From Bryobacterales bacterium (GTDB lineage Bacteria > Acidobacteriota > Terriglobia > Bryobacterales > Bryobacteraceae), in NCBI GenBank assembly GCA_003170295.1, contig PNAJ01000125.1:62001-126000 (forward strand): 64,000 bases of DNA, written 5' to 3'. Positions 26,639 through 33,718 of this stretch are shown piece after piece; position 1 is the stretch's first letter, and each line of letters opens with the position of its first letter. The position numbers and the translations under genes were made by a program. The notes under the pieces are model-generated. The model saw only the letters and a program-made list of their open reading frames with translations, had not been told where the DNA came from and did no database searches.

Positions 26639-27229
26639 GTGCTCCATCACCTGAAGAATCTGCTCGCTTGCCTTGGAGCCTTGCTGGCTCTCGTCACCAT
26701 CGTCCCGCCTGCGTGGTACGGACAATGGCTCGCCCACCCCTGGACCGATGCCCGTGCCCCCGTTCTCATCGTCCTCGGCGGAGACTCGGTGCGCGAGGGA
26801 ATGATGGGCACGTCCTCCTACTGGCGGAGCGTTTTCGCCGTCGACGTCTGGCGCGAAGGCGGAGTAAAGCGCATGATCTTAAGCGGCGATCGGCAGACCA
26901 CCGCCTCCATGCGCACCTGGATCGTCGAACAAGGTGTGCCCGCCGATGCCGTAACCGTCGAAGGAAACTCCCAAACTACCCATGAAAATGCTGTGTTTAC
27001 CGCTGCACTTTTGCGCGATGTCCCAGGCCCATACCTGCTCATGACCAGCGATATCCACATGTGGCGGGCGCAGCGTGCCTTCCGCCAAGCCGGATTGGCG
27101 ATTCTGCCCCGCCCCGCCCCGGACGCTTTTAAACGCGCCAACGACTGGCGCGACCGCTGGCGCGTCTTCCTCGACATTGCGAACGAATGCATCAAGATCG
27201 TCTACTATAGGCTAAAACGCTGGATTTAA
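26639..27229 (+). CDS. YdcF-like (DUF218) protein
   Basis: A 196-residue protein of the YdcF/SanA family. An N-terminal hydrophobic helix (LLACLGALLALVTIVPPAWY) is followed by the Rossmann-like domain with VLIVLGGDSVREG, RMILSGDRQT, EGNSQTTHENAVFTAALLRD and YLLMTSDIHMWRAQRAFRQA. DUF218 proteins are membrane-anchored, active on the periplasmic side, and linked to envelope polysaccharide synthesis; their reaction is not settled. Start GTG 26639 is shared with the decayed copy at 24465. Its stop overlaps the next start (TAATG at 27227-27231), implying coupling with the methyltransferase. Confidence 0.88.
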   Translation: MLHHLKNLLACLGALLALVTIVPPAWYGQWLAHPWTDARAPVLIVLGGDSVREGMMGTSSYWRSVFAVDVWREGGVKRMILSGDRQTTASMRTWIVEQGVPADAVTVEGNSQTTHENAVFTAALLRDVPGPYLLMTSDIHMWRAQRAFRQAGLAILPRPAPDAFKRANDWRDRWRVFLDIANECIKIVYYRLKRWI

Positions 27230-28218
27230 TGTACATGAACGATCCCTTAGCTCCCCTCGAAATCATCATGCGCCAGCACAACGTAAAGTTGGCCGCACCC
27301 GAGTTTCACGCCGCCGTAAACGTGTGTTTTCACCGTTTTGAATCGGAAGTCTACGACGAAATCCATCGCGACATGTGGGAGAGCCTTCCCCAACAAGTCG
27401 AACTGTTAGCGGCTGATTGTATGCGCGGGCCTGTTCCCGATAAAATCCACATGCTCGATATCGGCTGTGGCACCGGCCTCGCGACAGATTCCCTGATGCG
27501 CTCTTCGCTCGCACCCCGAATCCAAGAAATAGATCTGCTCGACACCTCCACCGCCATGCTGGCCCGCGCCGAAAAACGCCGCGAGCAATGGGCCAAACCC
27601 GGCCGCACGATAGAAGGAATCGTAGAAACATTACCGCCCGGGGCGTCCTACGATTTGATCGTTACCAGCTCGGTTTTGCACCACGTTCCCGATCTTCCTT
27701 CCTTTCTCAAAGCCGTGGCGGGATTGCAGAACGCCCTGCCGGACGCTCTTTTTATCCACCTTCAGGATCCTAACGGCGATTCCGTCGGCGATCCCAGGAA
27801 AGCGGAGCGTGCCGCCGAGCTTCCGCCCGCAGTTCCTGATTCCATTGCCCGCTTCACACCCAAGCGGATTCTGGGCCGTCTCATGCGGGAAATTAAAGGG
27901 GAGCAAGGCCAGGATTACATCTCGAAGACCAATCGGGAATTGATCCGTACCGGCGTAATTGCAAAGCCCTTGAGTGTCGAGGAAATCTTCTCCATCACCG
28001 ATATCCACGTACGCGATGGAGGGATCTCCATCGAGCGGATGAAGGCCTGGCTTCCGGATTACGAACTGGTGGCGCAGCGCTCCTACGGCTTTTTTGGCGG
28101 GTTGAGCAGTAACCTGCCCCAGGCCCTTCGCCAACGCGAAGAGCAATATATCCAGGACGGTGAGCTGAATGGCGAGCACATAGCAGCCGCCTGGCGCCGC
28201 CTTACATCAAAAAGGTAA
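27229..28218 (+). CDS. class I SAM-dependent methyltransferase
   Basis: A 329-residue protein with a Methyltransf_11/12-like core: IHMLDIGCGTGLATDSLM (motif I, ~residue 80), IDLLDTSTAMLARAEKRREQ (motif II) and YDLIVTSSVLHHVPDLPSFL (motif IV/post-I). The C-terminal ~130 residues (MREIKGEQGQDYISKTNREL, IERMKAWLPDYELV) are probably substrate-specific. It is translationally coupled to the YdcF-like gene and sits in the polysaccharide cluster, so a sugar or lipid-linked intermediate is the probable substrate. The exact acceptor is unknown. Confidence 0.88.
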   Translation: MYMNDPLAPLEIIMRQHNVKLAAPEFHAAVNVCFHRFESEVYDEIHRDMWESLPQQVELLAADCMRGPVPDKIHMLDIGCGTGLATDSLMRSSLAPRIQEIDLLDTSTAMLARAEKRREQWAKPGRTIEGIVETLPPGASYDLIVTSSVLHHVPDLPSFLKAVAGLQNALPDALFIHLQDPNGDSVGDPRKAERAAELPPAVPDSIARFTPKRILGRLMREIKGEQGQDYISKTNRELIRTGVIAKPLSVEEIFSITDIHVRDGGISIERMKAWLPDYELVAQRSYGFFGGLSSNLPQALRQREEQYIQDGELNGEHIAAAWRRLTSKR

Positions 28219-28223
28219 CCTGA

Positions 28224-28430
28224 ATGATGATGGACAAGAGCATTCGCATCTATCACAGCCACGACGAAATGAAGGCTGACGAGTATCGGTACTGGCAGAG
28301 CCGCCCGGTGCACGAACGCATGGATGCGGTTTCGGAACTGACCACCGCCGCTTATGCGTTGAAAGGCATGGCCCCCGATGTACCAAGACTTCAAGGACCT
28401 GTTGTCCGCCTTCCACGCCCACAGCGTTAA
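28224..28430 (+). CDS. small conserved protein paired with a nucleotidyltransferase
   Basis: A 68-residue protein (SIRIYHSHDEMKADEYRYWQ, SRPVHERMDAVSELTTAAYA) of a widespread but unnamed family that typically precedes a nucleotidyltransferase gene in one transcript. Its last 53 bases overlap the start of that downstream gene in a different frame. The pair resembles a toxin-antitoxin-like or regulator/effector unit, but no activity is known to me. The conserved DEYRYWQSRP..ER core supports a real gene. It begins 6 bases after the methyltransferase stop. Confidence 0.7.
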   Translation: MMMDKSIRIYHSHDEMKADEYRYWQSRPVHERMDAVSELTTAAYALKGMAPDVPRLQGPVVRLPRPQR

Positions 28431-28884
28431 GTATCTGATCGTTGGCGGTTATGCGGTTTCGTTCCACAGCCAACCACGCGCGACCAAGGACATGGATTTA
28501 TTCATTAGGGCCGATCCCGCAAACGCGAAGGCCGCTTACTCGGCGTTGGTTGCTTTCGGCGCTCCGATCGTGGATATAAGCGTGGATGACTTGACCGACC
28601 CGCGCCAGTTCGTCCGCATCGGACGGGAGCCGGTCGCGGTCGATATTTTGCCCGGGATTGACGGAGTTGATTTTGATGCCGCGTGGGAAAGACGCGTCGA
28701 AGGCGTTATCGACCCGCAAAGCGGACTCACGGGATTTTTCATTTCTCGGGACGATCTGATTCGATCAAAGCTTGCGGCGGGCCGGTTGCGCGATCTTGCC
28801 GACGTTGAAGAAATTCGAGAGTCCGCCGAGAGCCAACCAGCACAGAGCGCAAACCAACAGCCCCCGGAACCAAAGATAGACTGA
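28378..28884 (+). CDS. nucleotidyltransferase (MNT/AbiEii-like)
   Basis: A 168-residue protein of the minimal nucleotidyltransferase superfamily: VKYLIVGGYAVSFHSQPRAT then KDMDLFI (the G-G/S loop and the DxD metal ligands, residues ~18-42), then PVAVDILPGI (third acidic residue) and a C-terminal ISRDDLIRSKLAAGRLRDLA helix pair. Relatives include AbiEii-type toxins and antibiotic adenylyltransferase-like proteins. Paired with the overlapping upstream small gene it may form a toxin-antitoxin-like unit. The C-terminal ~25 residues (Gln/Pro/Ala-rich) are low complexity. It lies at the start of an accessory island interrupting the polysaccharide genes. Confidence 0.82.
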   Translation: MYQDFKDLLSAFHAHSVKYLIVGGYAVSFHSQPRATKDMDLFIRADPANAKAAYSALVAFGAPIVDISVDDLTDPRQFVRIGREPVAVDILPGIDGVDFDAAWERRVEGVIDPQSGLTGFFISRDDLIRSKLAAGRLRDLADVEEIRESAESQPAQSANQQPPEPKID

Positions 28885-28892
28885 AATCAGGC

Positions 28893-30566
28893 ATGGGGAG
28901 CCCGAAACTAAAAGTCGCATTTCTCGTAGGCAGCGACAGTTCTTCCACCAGGCACAGCATCGCAGCGGTATGCAGCTTGCCAGGCGTCGAGCCGGTTGGC
29001 GTGCTCCTCGACACCGAAGTTCCCTCCTTCAAGCGGCGTCGAAAAAACTTGCTCCGAAACATCCGAGCCAACGGCTGGTCCTATCCCCTTTCCCGAATCG
29101 TCGGTGCGATTTCAGCGGCCACCAGCGCCGCTGTGAACCATGCCGCGGTCTCCCGCACCGAAGTAAAGAAGGTTCTGAAAGAAGCGTTCCCCGATCGCTG
29201 CTTCTCTCTCCCGGAGCTAGGGCAAAAGTACGGCGTGCCGATTCACGCCGTCGGAAATTTGAACAGCCCCAACGCCATTCGCGTTCTGGCGGAATGCGGC
29301 GCGGATCTGGGAATCGTTCTCGGAACCCGTATTCTCAAGCCCGGCACGTTTAGCGTCCCCCGATTGGGGTGCATCAATCTCCACAAAGGGAAAGTGCCGG
29401 AATATCGAGGCATGCCGCCCGGATTCTGGGAACTGTACGATGGAGCATCCTCAGCCGGCGTCACCGTGCACTTCGTCGATAAAGGTTTGGACACGGGCGA
29501 TATCGTCGCCAACGGCTCCGTAGCCATTCAGAAGACGGAAACCCCCGACACTCTTCTCGAAAAGCTCCACGTAGAAGGCTCACGAGCCCTAGCCTCGGCC
29601 GTCGCCTCCATCCGGGATGGAACCGCCTCTCCTCAACCGCAAGCAAAGTGTGAAAGCAAGCCCCGCTCGAAGCCCACCCGAAAAGAGGAAGCCCAACTTC
29701 GACAACGTCTGCCCCATTGGATGAAAAGAGGCGGAGCCTCCTCCATTGTCCGGAATCTGTACATCTTATTTGTCTACTATTCCGGACTCTACTTCATCGT
29801 CCGCCAGTGGCACCGCCTGTCGCGATCGAGAGGCGCGATTTTTCTGCACCACCGCGTCAACGACTATTCGCGCGACCCACTGACCGTCGATCCCGAAACC
29901 TTCGCAGCTCAGTTGCTCGCCATCTCGAAACGCTATCCCGTTTCCCCGACCGACGCCATCGTCGATCGTATCCTCACCAATAAACCGCTCCCGCCCACCA
30001 CCGTGGCCATCCACTTCGACGATTGTTATCGGGACATCCTGACCAACGGAGCGCCCATCCTGAAAGCCTTGCGCATCCCCGCCTGCGCTTTCATCAATAG
30101 CGGTTTCATCGACACCAGCCGCACGTTCGCTCACGACGACGCCAAGTACCCGTTCACTTTCGACATGCTCCGATCCTCCGATCTCCAGGCATGGAGCAAT
30201 CAAGGTTTCGAAGTGGGCGCGCATACCGTCAACCACGTCGATCTCGGGAACATTGCGGTTGAGGCCGCCAACCAGGAGATCGTCCAGTGCGGCCAGGATC
30301 TGGAGAAACTCATCGGCAAGCCTGTCTATCTGTTTTCGTTTCCGTTTGGACGGAAAGATAACATCACCGCTCAAACCCGCCAGATCGTTCAAACCGCCGG
30401 CTACACCGCGCTATTCTCCGCGCAGGATGGATTTATCGGCCCTCGCACCAACCCTTTCGACATTCCCAGAGGTGGAGCAAACCACGAAGCATCCCCCGTT
30501 TATTGCCTGCTGCAAATCGAGGGTCTGACACTGAGTCAGCTCGCCGCGAAATTTCGCGGGCGATGA
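28893..30566 (+). CDS. bifunctional formyltransferase / polysaccharide deacetylase fusion
   Basis: A 557-residue two-domain protein. Residues ~1-250 are a formyl_transf_N domain: LGTRILKPGTFSVPRLGCIN, LHKGKVPEYRGMPPGFWEL and HFVDKGLDTGDIV, which supplies the Asn-His-Asp catalytic set of formyltransferases (N in CINLH, D in GLDTGD). Residues ~300-545 are an NodB-type deacetylase: AIFLHHRVN, IHFDDCYRDI (metal Asp pair) and GAHTVNHVDL (HxxxH-like). It could N-formylate an amino sugar and deacylate or deformylate a related glycan, reminiscent of ArnA/ArnD chemistry but in one chain. A membrane-tethering hydrophobic stretch (NLYILFVYYSGLYFIV) lies between the domains. Confidence 0.85.
   Translation: MGSPKLKVAFLVGSDSSSTRHSIAAVCSLPGVEPVGVLLDTEVPSFKRRRKNLLRNIRANGWSYPLSRIVGAISAATSAAVNHAAVSRTEVKKVLKEAFPDRCFSLPELGQKYGVPIHAVGNLNSPNAIRVLAECGADLGIVLGTRILKPGTFSVPRLGCINLHKGKVPEYRGMPPGFWELYDGASSAGVTVHFVDKGLDTGDIVANGSVAIQKTETPDTLLEKLHVEGSRALASAVASIRDGTASPQPQAKCESKPRSKPTRKEEAQLRQRLPHWMKRGGASSIVRNLYILFVYYSGLYFIVRQWHRLSRSRGAIFLHHRVNDYSRDPLTVDPETFAAQLLAISKRYPVSPTDAIVDRILTNKPLPPTTVAIHFDDCYRDILTNGAPILKALRIPACAFINSGFIDTSRTFAHDDAKYPFTFDMLRSSDLQAWSNQGFEVGAHTVNHVDLGNIAVEAANQEIVQCGQDLEKLIGKPVYLFSFPFGRKDNITAQTRQIVQTAGYTALFSAQDGFIGPRTNPFDIPRGGANHEASPVYCLLQIEGLTLSQLAAKFRGR
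30544..30559. other. 16-bp perfect palindrome at gene end
   Basis: CCGCGAAATTTCGCGG is a perfect palindrome overlapping the last codons of the formyltransferase-deacetylase gene. It could form part of a transcript 3'-end structure or be a binding site. No U-tract follows. Confidence 0.35.
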
Positions 30567-30601
30567 ATCTGGCCATCGCAATTGCCGGCTCGGCTTGTGG
30601 C

Positions 30602-30640
30602 GCACGCCTCCAGGCGTGCCGCGTCGACAGTCGTGTCGAC
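30602..30640. repeat. double-hairpin intergenic repeat (copy 2)
   Basis: Two adjacent inverted repeats: GCACGCCT-CC-AGGCGTGC (30602-30619) and GTCGACA-GTCG-TGTCGAC (30623-30640), preceded by TTGTGGC. The same two hairpins in the opposite orientation and with small compensating changes occur at 38317-38357. They lie downstream of a gene and ahead of a toxin-antitoxin locus. Confidence 0.75.
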
Positions 30641-30704
30641 GTGGATACTGACGTAGATAGTAAAAGATCTCGCTGAGACAGGCCCTAGGCTTGCTACAAT
30701 ATTC

Positions 30705-30733
30705 TTGACATGCGCCACGTGGCGCGTTACGCT
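30705..30733 (+). promoter_or_regulatory. toxin-antitoxin promoter with palindromic operator
   Basis: A consensus -35 TTGACA (30705-30710) and a -10-like TACGCT (30728-30733) are separated by exactly 17 bases. A perfect 14-bp palindrome GCGCCACGTGGCGC (30712-30725) fills the spacer. The GTG start at 30739 is 6 bases after the -10, so the mRNA would be nearly leaderless. The position fits autorepression by the HigA-like antitoxin. Confidence 0.6.
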
Positions 30734-30738
30734 GCGGG

Positions 30739-31014
30739 GTGATACGGACAATCCGCCACAAGGGGCTGAAACGGCTTTTTGAACAAGGCGACCCAAGTGG
30801 CGTAAACCCGGAACACGTCGGCAAGCTGCGGAATATTCTGGCGACGCTTCACGCTGCCCCAACCGTCGCCCATATGGACCTGCCGGGGTTTCGGTTGCAT
30901 CCGCTCAGAGGCAGGATGAAAGGCTTCTGGGCGGTTACAGTACGCGCCAACTGGCGGGTGATTTTCCGATTTGACGACGGCGCGGAGGATGTTGATTATG
31001 TCGATTACCACTAA
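30739..31014 (+). CDS. higB: HigB-like RelE/ParE toxin
   Basis: A 91-residue RelE-superfamily protein: [37 protein letters not shown] and [15 protein letters not shown] then YVDYH. This is the HigB/GraT type with the conserved LHPL.G...G.W...V..NWR..F pattern; such toxins cleave mRNA on the ribosome. The toxin comes first and the XRE antitoxin second, the usual order for higBA. The GTG start lies just after a strong promoter with an internal palindrome. The antitoxin gene overlaps its 3' end by 17 bases. Confidence 0.9.
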   Translation: MIRTIRHKGLKRLFEQGDPSGVNPEHVGKLRNILATLHAAPTVAHMDLPGFRLHPLRGRMKGFWAVTVRANWRVIFRFDDGAEDVDYVDYH

Positions 31015-31309
31015 AAAGAACCAGCCGATGACTATGAAAAATCCGCCGCACCCCGGCCTTGTCGTGTTCGAGGAATGCATTGAGCCTTCAGGCTTGACCA
31101 TCACCGATGCCGCCGCCGCCCTAGGAGTGACGCGGAACACGCTTTCGGAACTTGTAAACGGGAAGCGCGGCATATCTCCAGAAATGGCCATAAGGCTGTC
31201 CAAGGTTTTCGGCGGCACCGAGCAAGGCTGGCTTGTGCAACAGGCTCAGTACGACCTCGCACAAGTCCACCGCGACCACATAAAGCTGAAGCGGCTGGTA
31301 TTGGTTTAG
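30998..31309 (+). CDS. higA: HigA-like XRE antitoxin
   Basis: A 103-residue helix-turn-helix protein: [40 protein letters not shown] (HTH recognition region) and [20 protein letters not shown], followed by [13 protein letters not shown], the canonical HigA/VapI pattern. It neutralises HigB and probably represses the operon at the palindrome 30712-30725. ATG 30998 was chosen because GGAGG lies 9 bases upstream inside higB. ATG 31028, at the core [10 protein letters not shown], is an alternative; the frame is also open to 30971. Confidence 0.9.
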   Translation: MSITTKKNQPMTMKNPPHPGLVVFEECIEPSGLTITDAAAALGVTRNTLSELVNGKRGISPEMAIRLSKVFGGTEQGWLVQQAQYDLAQVHRDHIKLKRLVLV

Positions 31310-31332
31310 CGCCGAAGCTGCCCCGCGAGAGT

Positions 31333-31362
31333 TAGAGTGTGATAACGTCCTTTATAACACTC
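31333..31362. terminator. inverted repeat after higA, possible terminator
   Basis: AGAGTGT and ACACTCT form a 7-bp stem with an internal partly paired ATAA/TTTAT segment, about 25 bases past the higA stop. There is no clear U-tract, so it may be a transcript end or an operator for the following locus. Confidence 0.4.
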
Positions 31363-31419
31363 TCACGGGTCGCGGGAAAGTTACTAACGCTGGCCGCCAT
31401 TCTGAGCTAAAATAGATGT

Positions 31420-31451
31420 ATAGGTGTTTATCTACCTAACTGCATAGGTGT
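31420..31451 (+). promoter_or_regulatory. putative operator of the RHH-PIN operon
   Basis: ATAGGTGT occurs twice as a direct repeat (31420-31427 and 31444-31451, 24 bases apart), with an inverted CTACCTAA between them (31432-31439). The array abuts the ATG at 31455. Ribbon-helix-helix antitoxins bind such short repeated half-sites, so autoregulation is a reasonable inference. Confidence 0.5.
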
Positions 31452-31454
31452 AAT

Positions 31455-31724
31455 ATGGAAGAAGCCGTTCGTTGGAACATCAAGGTCTCCAAAGAGACCG
31501 ACCTCTCTCTTCGCACCTTTCTGGGCGCGCGTGGCGCCAAAAAAGGCGACCTCTCGAAGTTCATCGAGGAAGCCGTCCGCTGGCGCGTATTTCATCGCAC
31601 CGTCGAGGATATCCAGGAGCGTAACGCCGATACCGACCCGGACGAGTTGCAGCGCATCATCGACCAAGCCGTGAGCGAGGTCCGCGCCGAACGCTATGCC
31701 AGGGGGAAGGCCGATAAAGCCTGA
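31455..31724 (+). CDS. ribbon-helix-helix antitoxin
   Basis: An 89-residue protein: an N-terminal beta strand and two helices (VRWNIKVSKETDLSLRTFLG, KGDLSKFIEEAVRWRVFHRT) match the XACb0070-type ribbon-helix-helix domain, followed by an acidic then basic helical tail that would wrap the toxin. Its stop overlaps the PIN toxin start by one base (TGATG at 31722-31726). The short repeats directly upstream fit an autoregulated operator. Confidence 0.85.
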   Translation: MEEAVRWNIKVSKETDLSLRTFLGARGAKKGDLSKFIEEAVRWRVFHRTVEDIQERNADTDPDELQRIIDQAVSEVRAERYARGKADKA

Positions 31725-32131
31725 TGCGCGTGGTGCTCGATACCAACATCTTGGTCTCCGCCCTCATGATTAATACAGGAAACCCGGCCGCCATCTACCG
31801 CGCTTGGCGGGAGGGCCGCTTCACCCTCCTGACCTGCGCGGAGCATCTTGACGAATTGCGCGCCTCGCTGCGCAAGCCCGCGATCGCCGACCGCATCAAA
31901 CCCTATACTGCCGGCGGCCTAGTGAACGAAATGAAACTTGCTGAGACCATCGGCTCGTTGCCGCGCGTCCAACGGTCTCCCGATCCCACCGACGATTTTC
32001 TGCTGTCCCTGTCCGAAGCGGGCAAGGCTGATTATCTGGTGACAGGCGACAAGAGCGGGTTGCTTGCGCTCGACCGCCACAAAACCACGCGGATCGTTTC
32101 CGCGCGTGAATTCGCCGGATTGTTCACATGA
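31724..32131 (+). CDS. PIN-domain toxin
   Basis: A 135-residue PIN-domain ribonuclease-like protein of the 'putative toxin component, PIN family' class (COG1569). VVLDTNILVSALM gives the first acidic ligand, HLDELRASL the second (Glu) and DPTDDFLLSLSEAGKADYLV the last Asp pair, followed by TGDKSGLLAL. Translation is coupled to the antitoxin upstream and, by a 4-base ATGA overlap (32128-32131), to the recombinase downstream. Confidence 0.9.
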   Translation: MRVVLDTNILVSALMINTGNPAAIYRAWREGRFTLLTCAEHLDELRASLRKPAIADRIKPYTAGGLVNEMKLAETIGSLPRVQRSPDPTDDFLLSLSEAGKADYLVTGDKSGLLALDRHKTTRIVSAREFAGLFT

Positions 32132-33081
32132 GCACTGAAATAGTCCTCTCCCCCGCCCTCGCGCTGCGGCAGCCCGCGTTGTTCACCCCTACCCCGAAGG
32201 CCGCCAGATGCGTCCTCGAATTCTTCACCGCGCAGATCAACAACGACCACACCCGCAAGGCGTACCTGAACGCGACGCGACGCTTTGCAAAGTGGTGCGA
32301 CACCTACGGCATCGCCCGGCTCGCCGACGTGCAGGCCATACACGTCGCCGCATTCGTCAAACACCTGCAAGGAGAATTTTCGGCGCCCACGGTGAAGCAG
32401 CACCTGGCCGCGCTCCGCATGCTGTTCGACTGGCTGGTCGTCGGCCACATCCTGGAAGTGAATCCCGCCCACGCCGTGCGCGGACCCAAGTACGTCGTGA
32501 AAAAAGGCAAGACACCGGTGCTCACCGCTGGCGAGGCCCGCGAGTTGCTGGACTGCATCGAGCCGGATCTGGTCGGCCTGCGCGATCGAGCGCTGATCGG
32601 CGTGATGGTCTACACCTTCGCCCGCATCAACGCCGTACTTGAAATGAAGGTGAAGGATTATTTCGTGCAGGGCCGCCGCGGCTGGGTACGCCTGCATGAA
32701 AAAGGCGGCAAGGAACACGAAGTCCCCTGTCATCACAATTTAGAACAGTATCTCGATGAGTACATCGCGGCCGCAGGCATCGCAGCCGATCCGGAGGGGC
32801 CGCTCTTTCGCACGACCGGGCGCAAAACTGGCGAACAACATCCCATGTGGCAGCAGGATGCCTACCGCATGATTCAGCGCCGCGCGGCGGCTGTCGGCAT
32901 CAAGACGAAAATTGGAAACCATACTTTCCGCGCGACCGGCATCACCGCCTATCTGAAAAACAAGGGCACTCTCGAAACCGCGGAGCACATTGCCAACCAT
33001 GAATCCCCTCGGACAACCAAGCTCTACGACCGCAGGCAGGATGAGATTTCGCTCGATGAAGTCGAGCGGATTGCGATTTGA
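32128..33081 (+). CDS. tyrosine recombinase / integrase
   Basis: A 317-residue phage-integrase-family protein. The SAM-like N-terminal DNA-binding domain (residues ~25-110, NNDHTRKAYLNATRRFAKWC) is followed by the catalytic domain with the Arg of YTFARINAVLEMKVKD, the Lys of HEKGGKEHEVP, HTFRATG (HxxR), HIANHES and the nucleophile Tyr in TTKLYDRRQ. All five expected residues are present, so it should be active. Length and simple architecture resemble XerC/D-like integrases of small elements. It is translationally coupled to the PIN toxin, and two 20-bp direct repeats lie within 70 bases downstream. Confidence 0.92.
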   Translation: MSTEIVLSPALALRQPALFTPTPKAARCVLEFFTAQINNDHTRKAYLNATRRFAKWCDTYGIARLADVQAIHVAAFVKHLQGEFSAPTVKQHLAALRMLFDWLVVGHILEVNPAHAVRGPKYVVKKGKTPVLTAGEARELLDCIEPDLVGLRDRALIGVMVYTFARINAVLEMKVKDYFVQGRRGWVRLHEKGGKEHEVPCHHNLEQYLDEYIAAAGIAADPEGPLFRTTGRKTGEQHPMWQQDAYRMIQRRAAAVGIKTKIGNHTFRATGITAYLKNKGTLETAEHIANHESPRTTKLYDRRQDEISLDEVERIAI

Positions 33082-33085
33082 CGCA

Positions 33086-33148
33086 CCTTAAATGACCATA
33101 AATGTCGCAAACCGACGCCTTAACGAAGCCTTAAATGACCATAAATGT
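33086..33148. repeat. 20-bp direct repeats next to the recombinase (possible att sites)
   Basis: CCTTAAATGACCATAAATGT occurs at 33086-33105 and again at 33129-33148, identical over 20 bases and 43 bases apart. A partial third copy (CCTTAA) lies between. The first begins 4 bases after the recombinase stop and the second ends 15 bases before the acyltransferase gene. They could be recombination core sites, or operator repeats for the acyltransferase gene. Confidence 0.6.
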
Positions 33149-33163
33149 GTCACGATTTGAAAG

Positions 33164-33718
33164 ATGCTAAAACGGTTCGTTCAGGGCGTCTCCTTTTTGC
33201 TCGTGGCGCCGGCTGCTCTGCTATGCGGATTTGGCCGGATTCGGTCCCTGTACACGGTCTTTGCGCATCTTTACGCGCTCGCCCCCGGCATTCCCGGCGA
33301 TTATCTGCGCATCGCGTTTTATAAATGGACGCTGGAGGAGTGCTCACTTGAGAGCCGCATCTCGTTCGGGGCGTTTTTCGCCCATCCCGAGGCCCGGTTG
33401 GATGCTGGTGTTTACATCGGGCCGTATTGCGTTCTCGGCCGCGTAAACATTGGCCCCCGCACACAAATCGCCACCGCCGTTCAAGTATTGAGCGGTAAAC
33501 ATCAACATGCCCGCGATGCCGAAGGGCGCATTTCGGGCGCGGAACAGGGCACATTCGCAACGGTTTCCATCGGCGCCGATTGCTGGATCGGCGCGGCGGC
33601 GATCGTCATGGCGGACGTCGGCAACAACACCACCATCGGCGCCGGCTCGGTGGTGACGAAATCCATCCCGGCGAACTCCACGGCCGTTGGAAATCCGGCC
33701 AGATTGCTCACTTCTTAG
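33164..33718 (+). CDS. hexapeptide-repeat acyltransferase
   Basis: A 184-residue protein with an N-terminal hydrophobic segment (QGVSFLLVAPAALLCGFGRI) and a left-handed beta-helix domain from ~residue 60 (ISFGAFFAHPEARLDAGVYI, IGPYCVLGRVNIGPRTQIAT, SIGADCWIGAAAIVMADVGN) closing with STAVGNPARLLTS. It belongs to the sugar O-acetyltransferase class and probably decorates the polysaccharide. The membrane-like N-terminus suggests association with lipid-linked substrates. Its 3' end overlaps the convergent GT2 gene by 11 bases. The 20-bp direct repeats lie in its leader. Confidence 0.87.
   Translation: MLKRFVQGVSFLLVAPAALLCGFGRIRSLYTVFAHLYALAPGIPGDYLRIAFYKWTLEECSLESRISFGAFFAHPEARLDAGVYIGPYCVLGRVNIGPRTQIATAVQVLSGKHQHARDAEGRISGAEQGTFATVSIGADCWIGAAAIVMADVGNNTTIGAGSVVTKSIPANSTAVGNPARLLTS

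Noticed and set aside
30998..31309. Possibility that HigA is a stand-alone phage repressor
   Set aside because: It overlaps a HigB-type toxin gene and shows the VapI/HigA pattern, so a toxin-antitoxin pair is the better reading.
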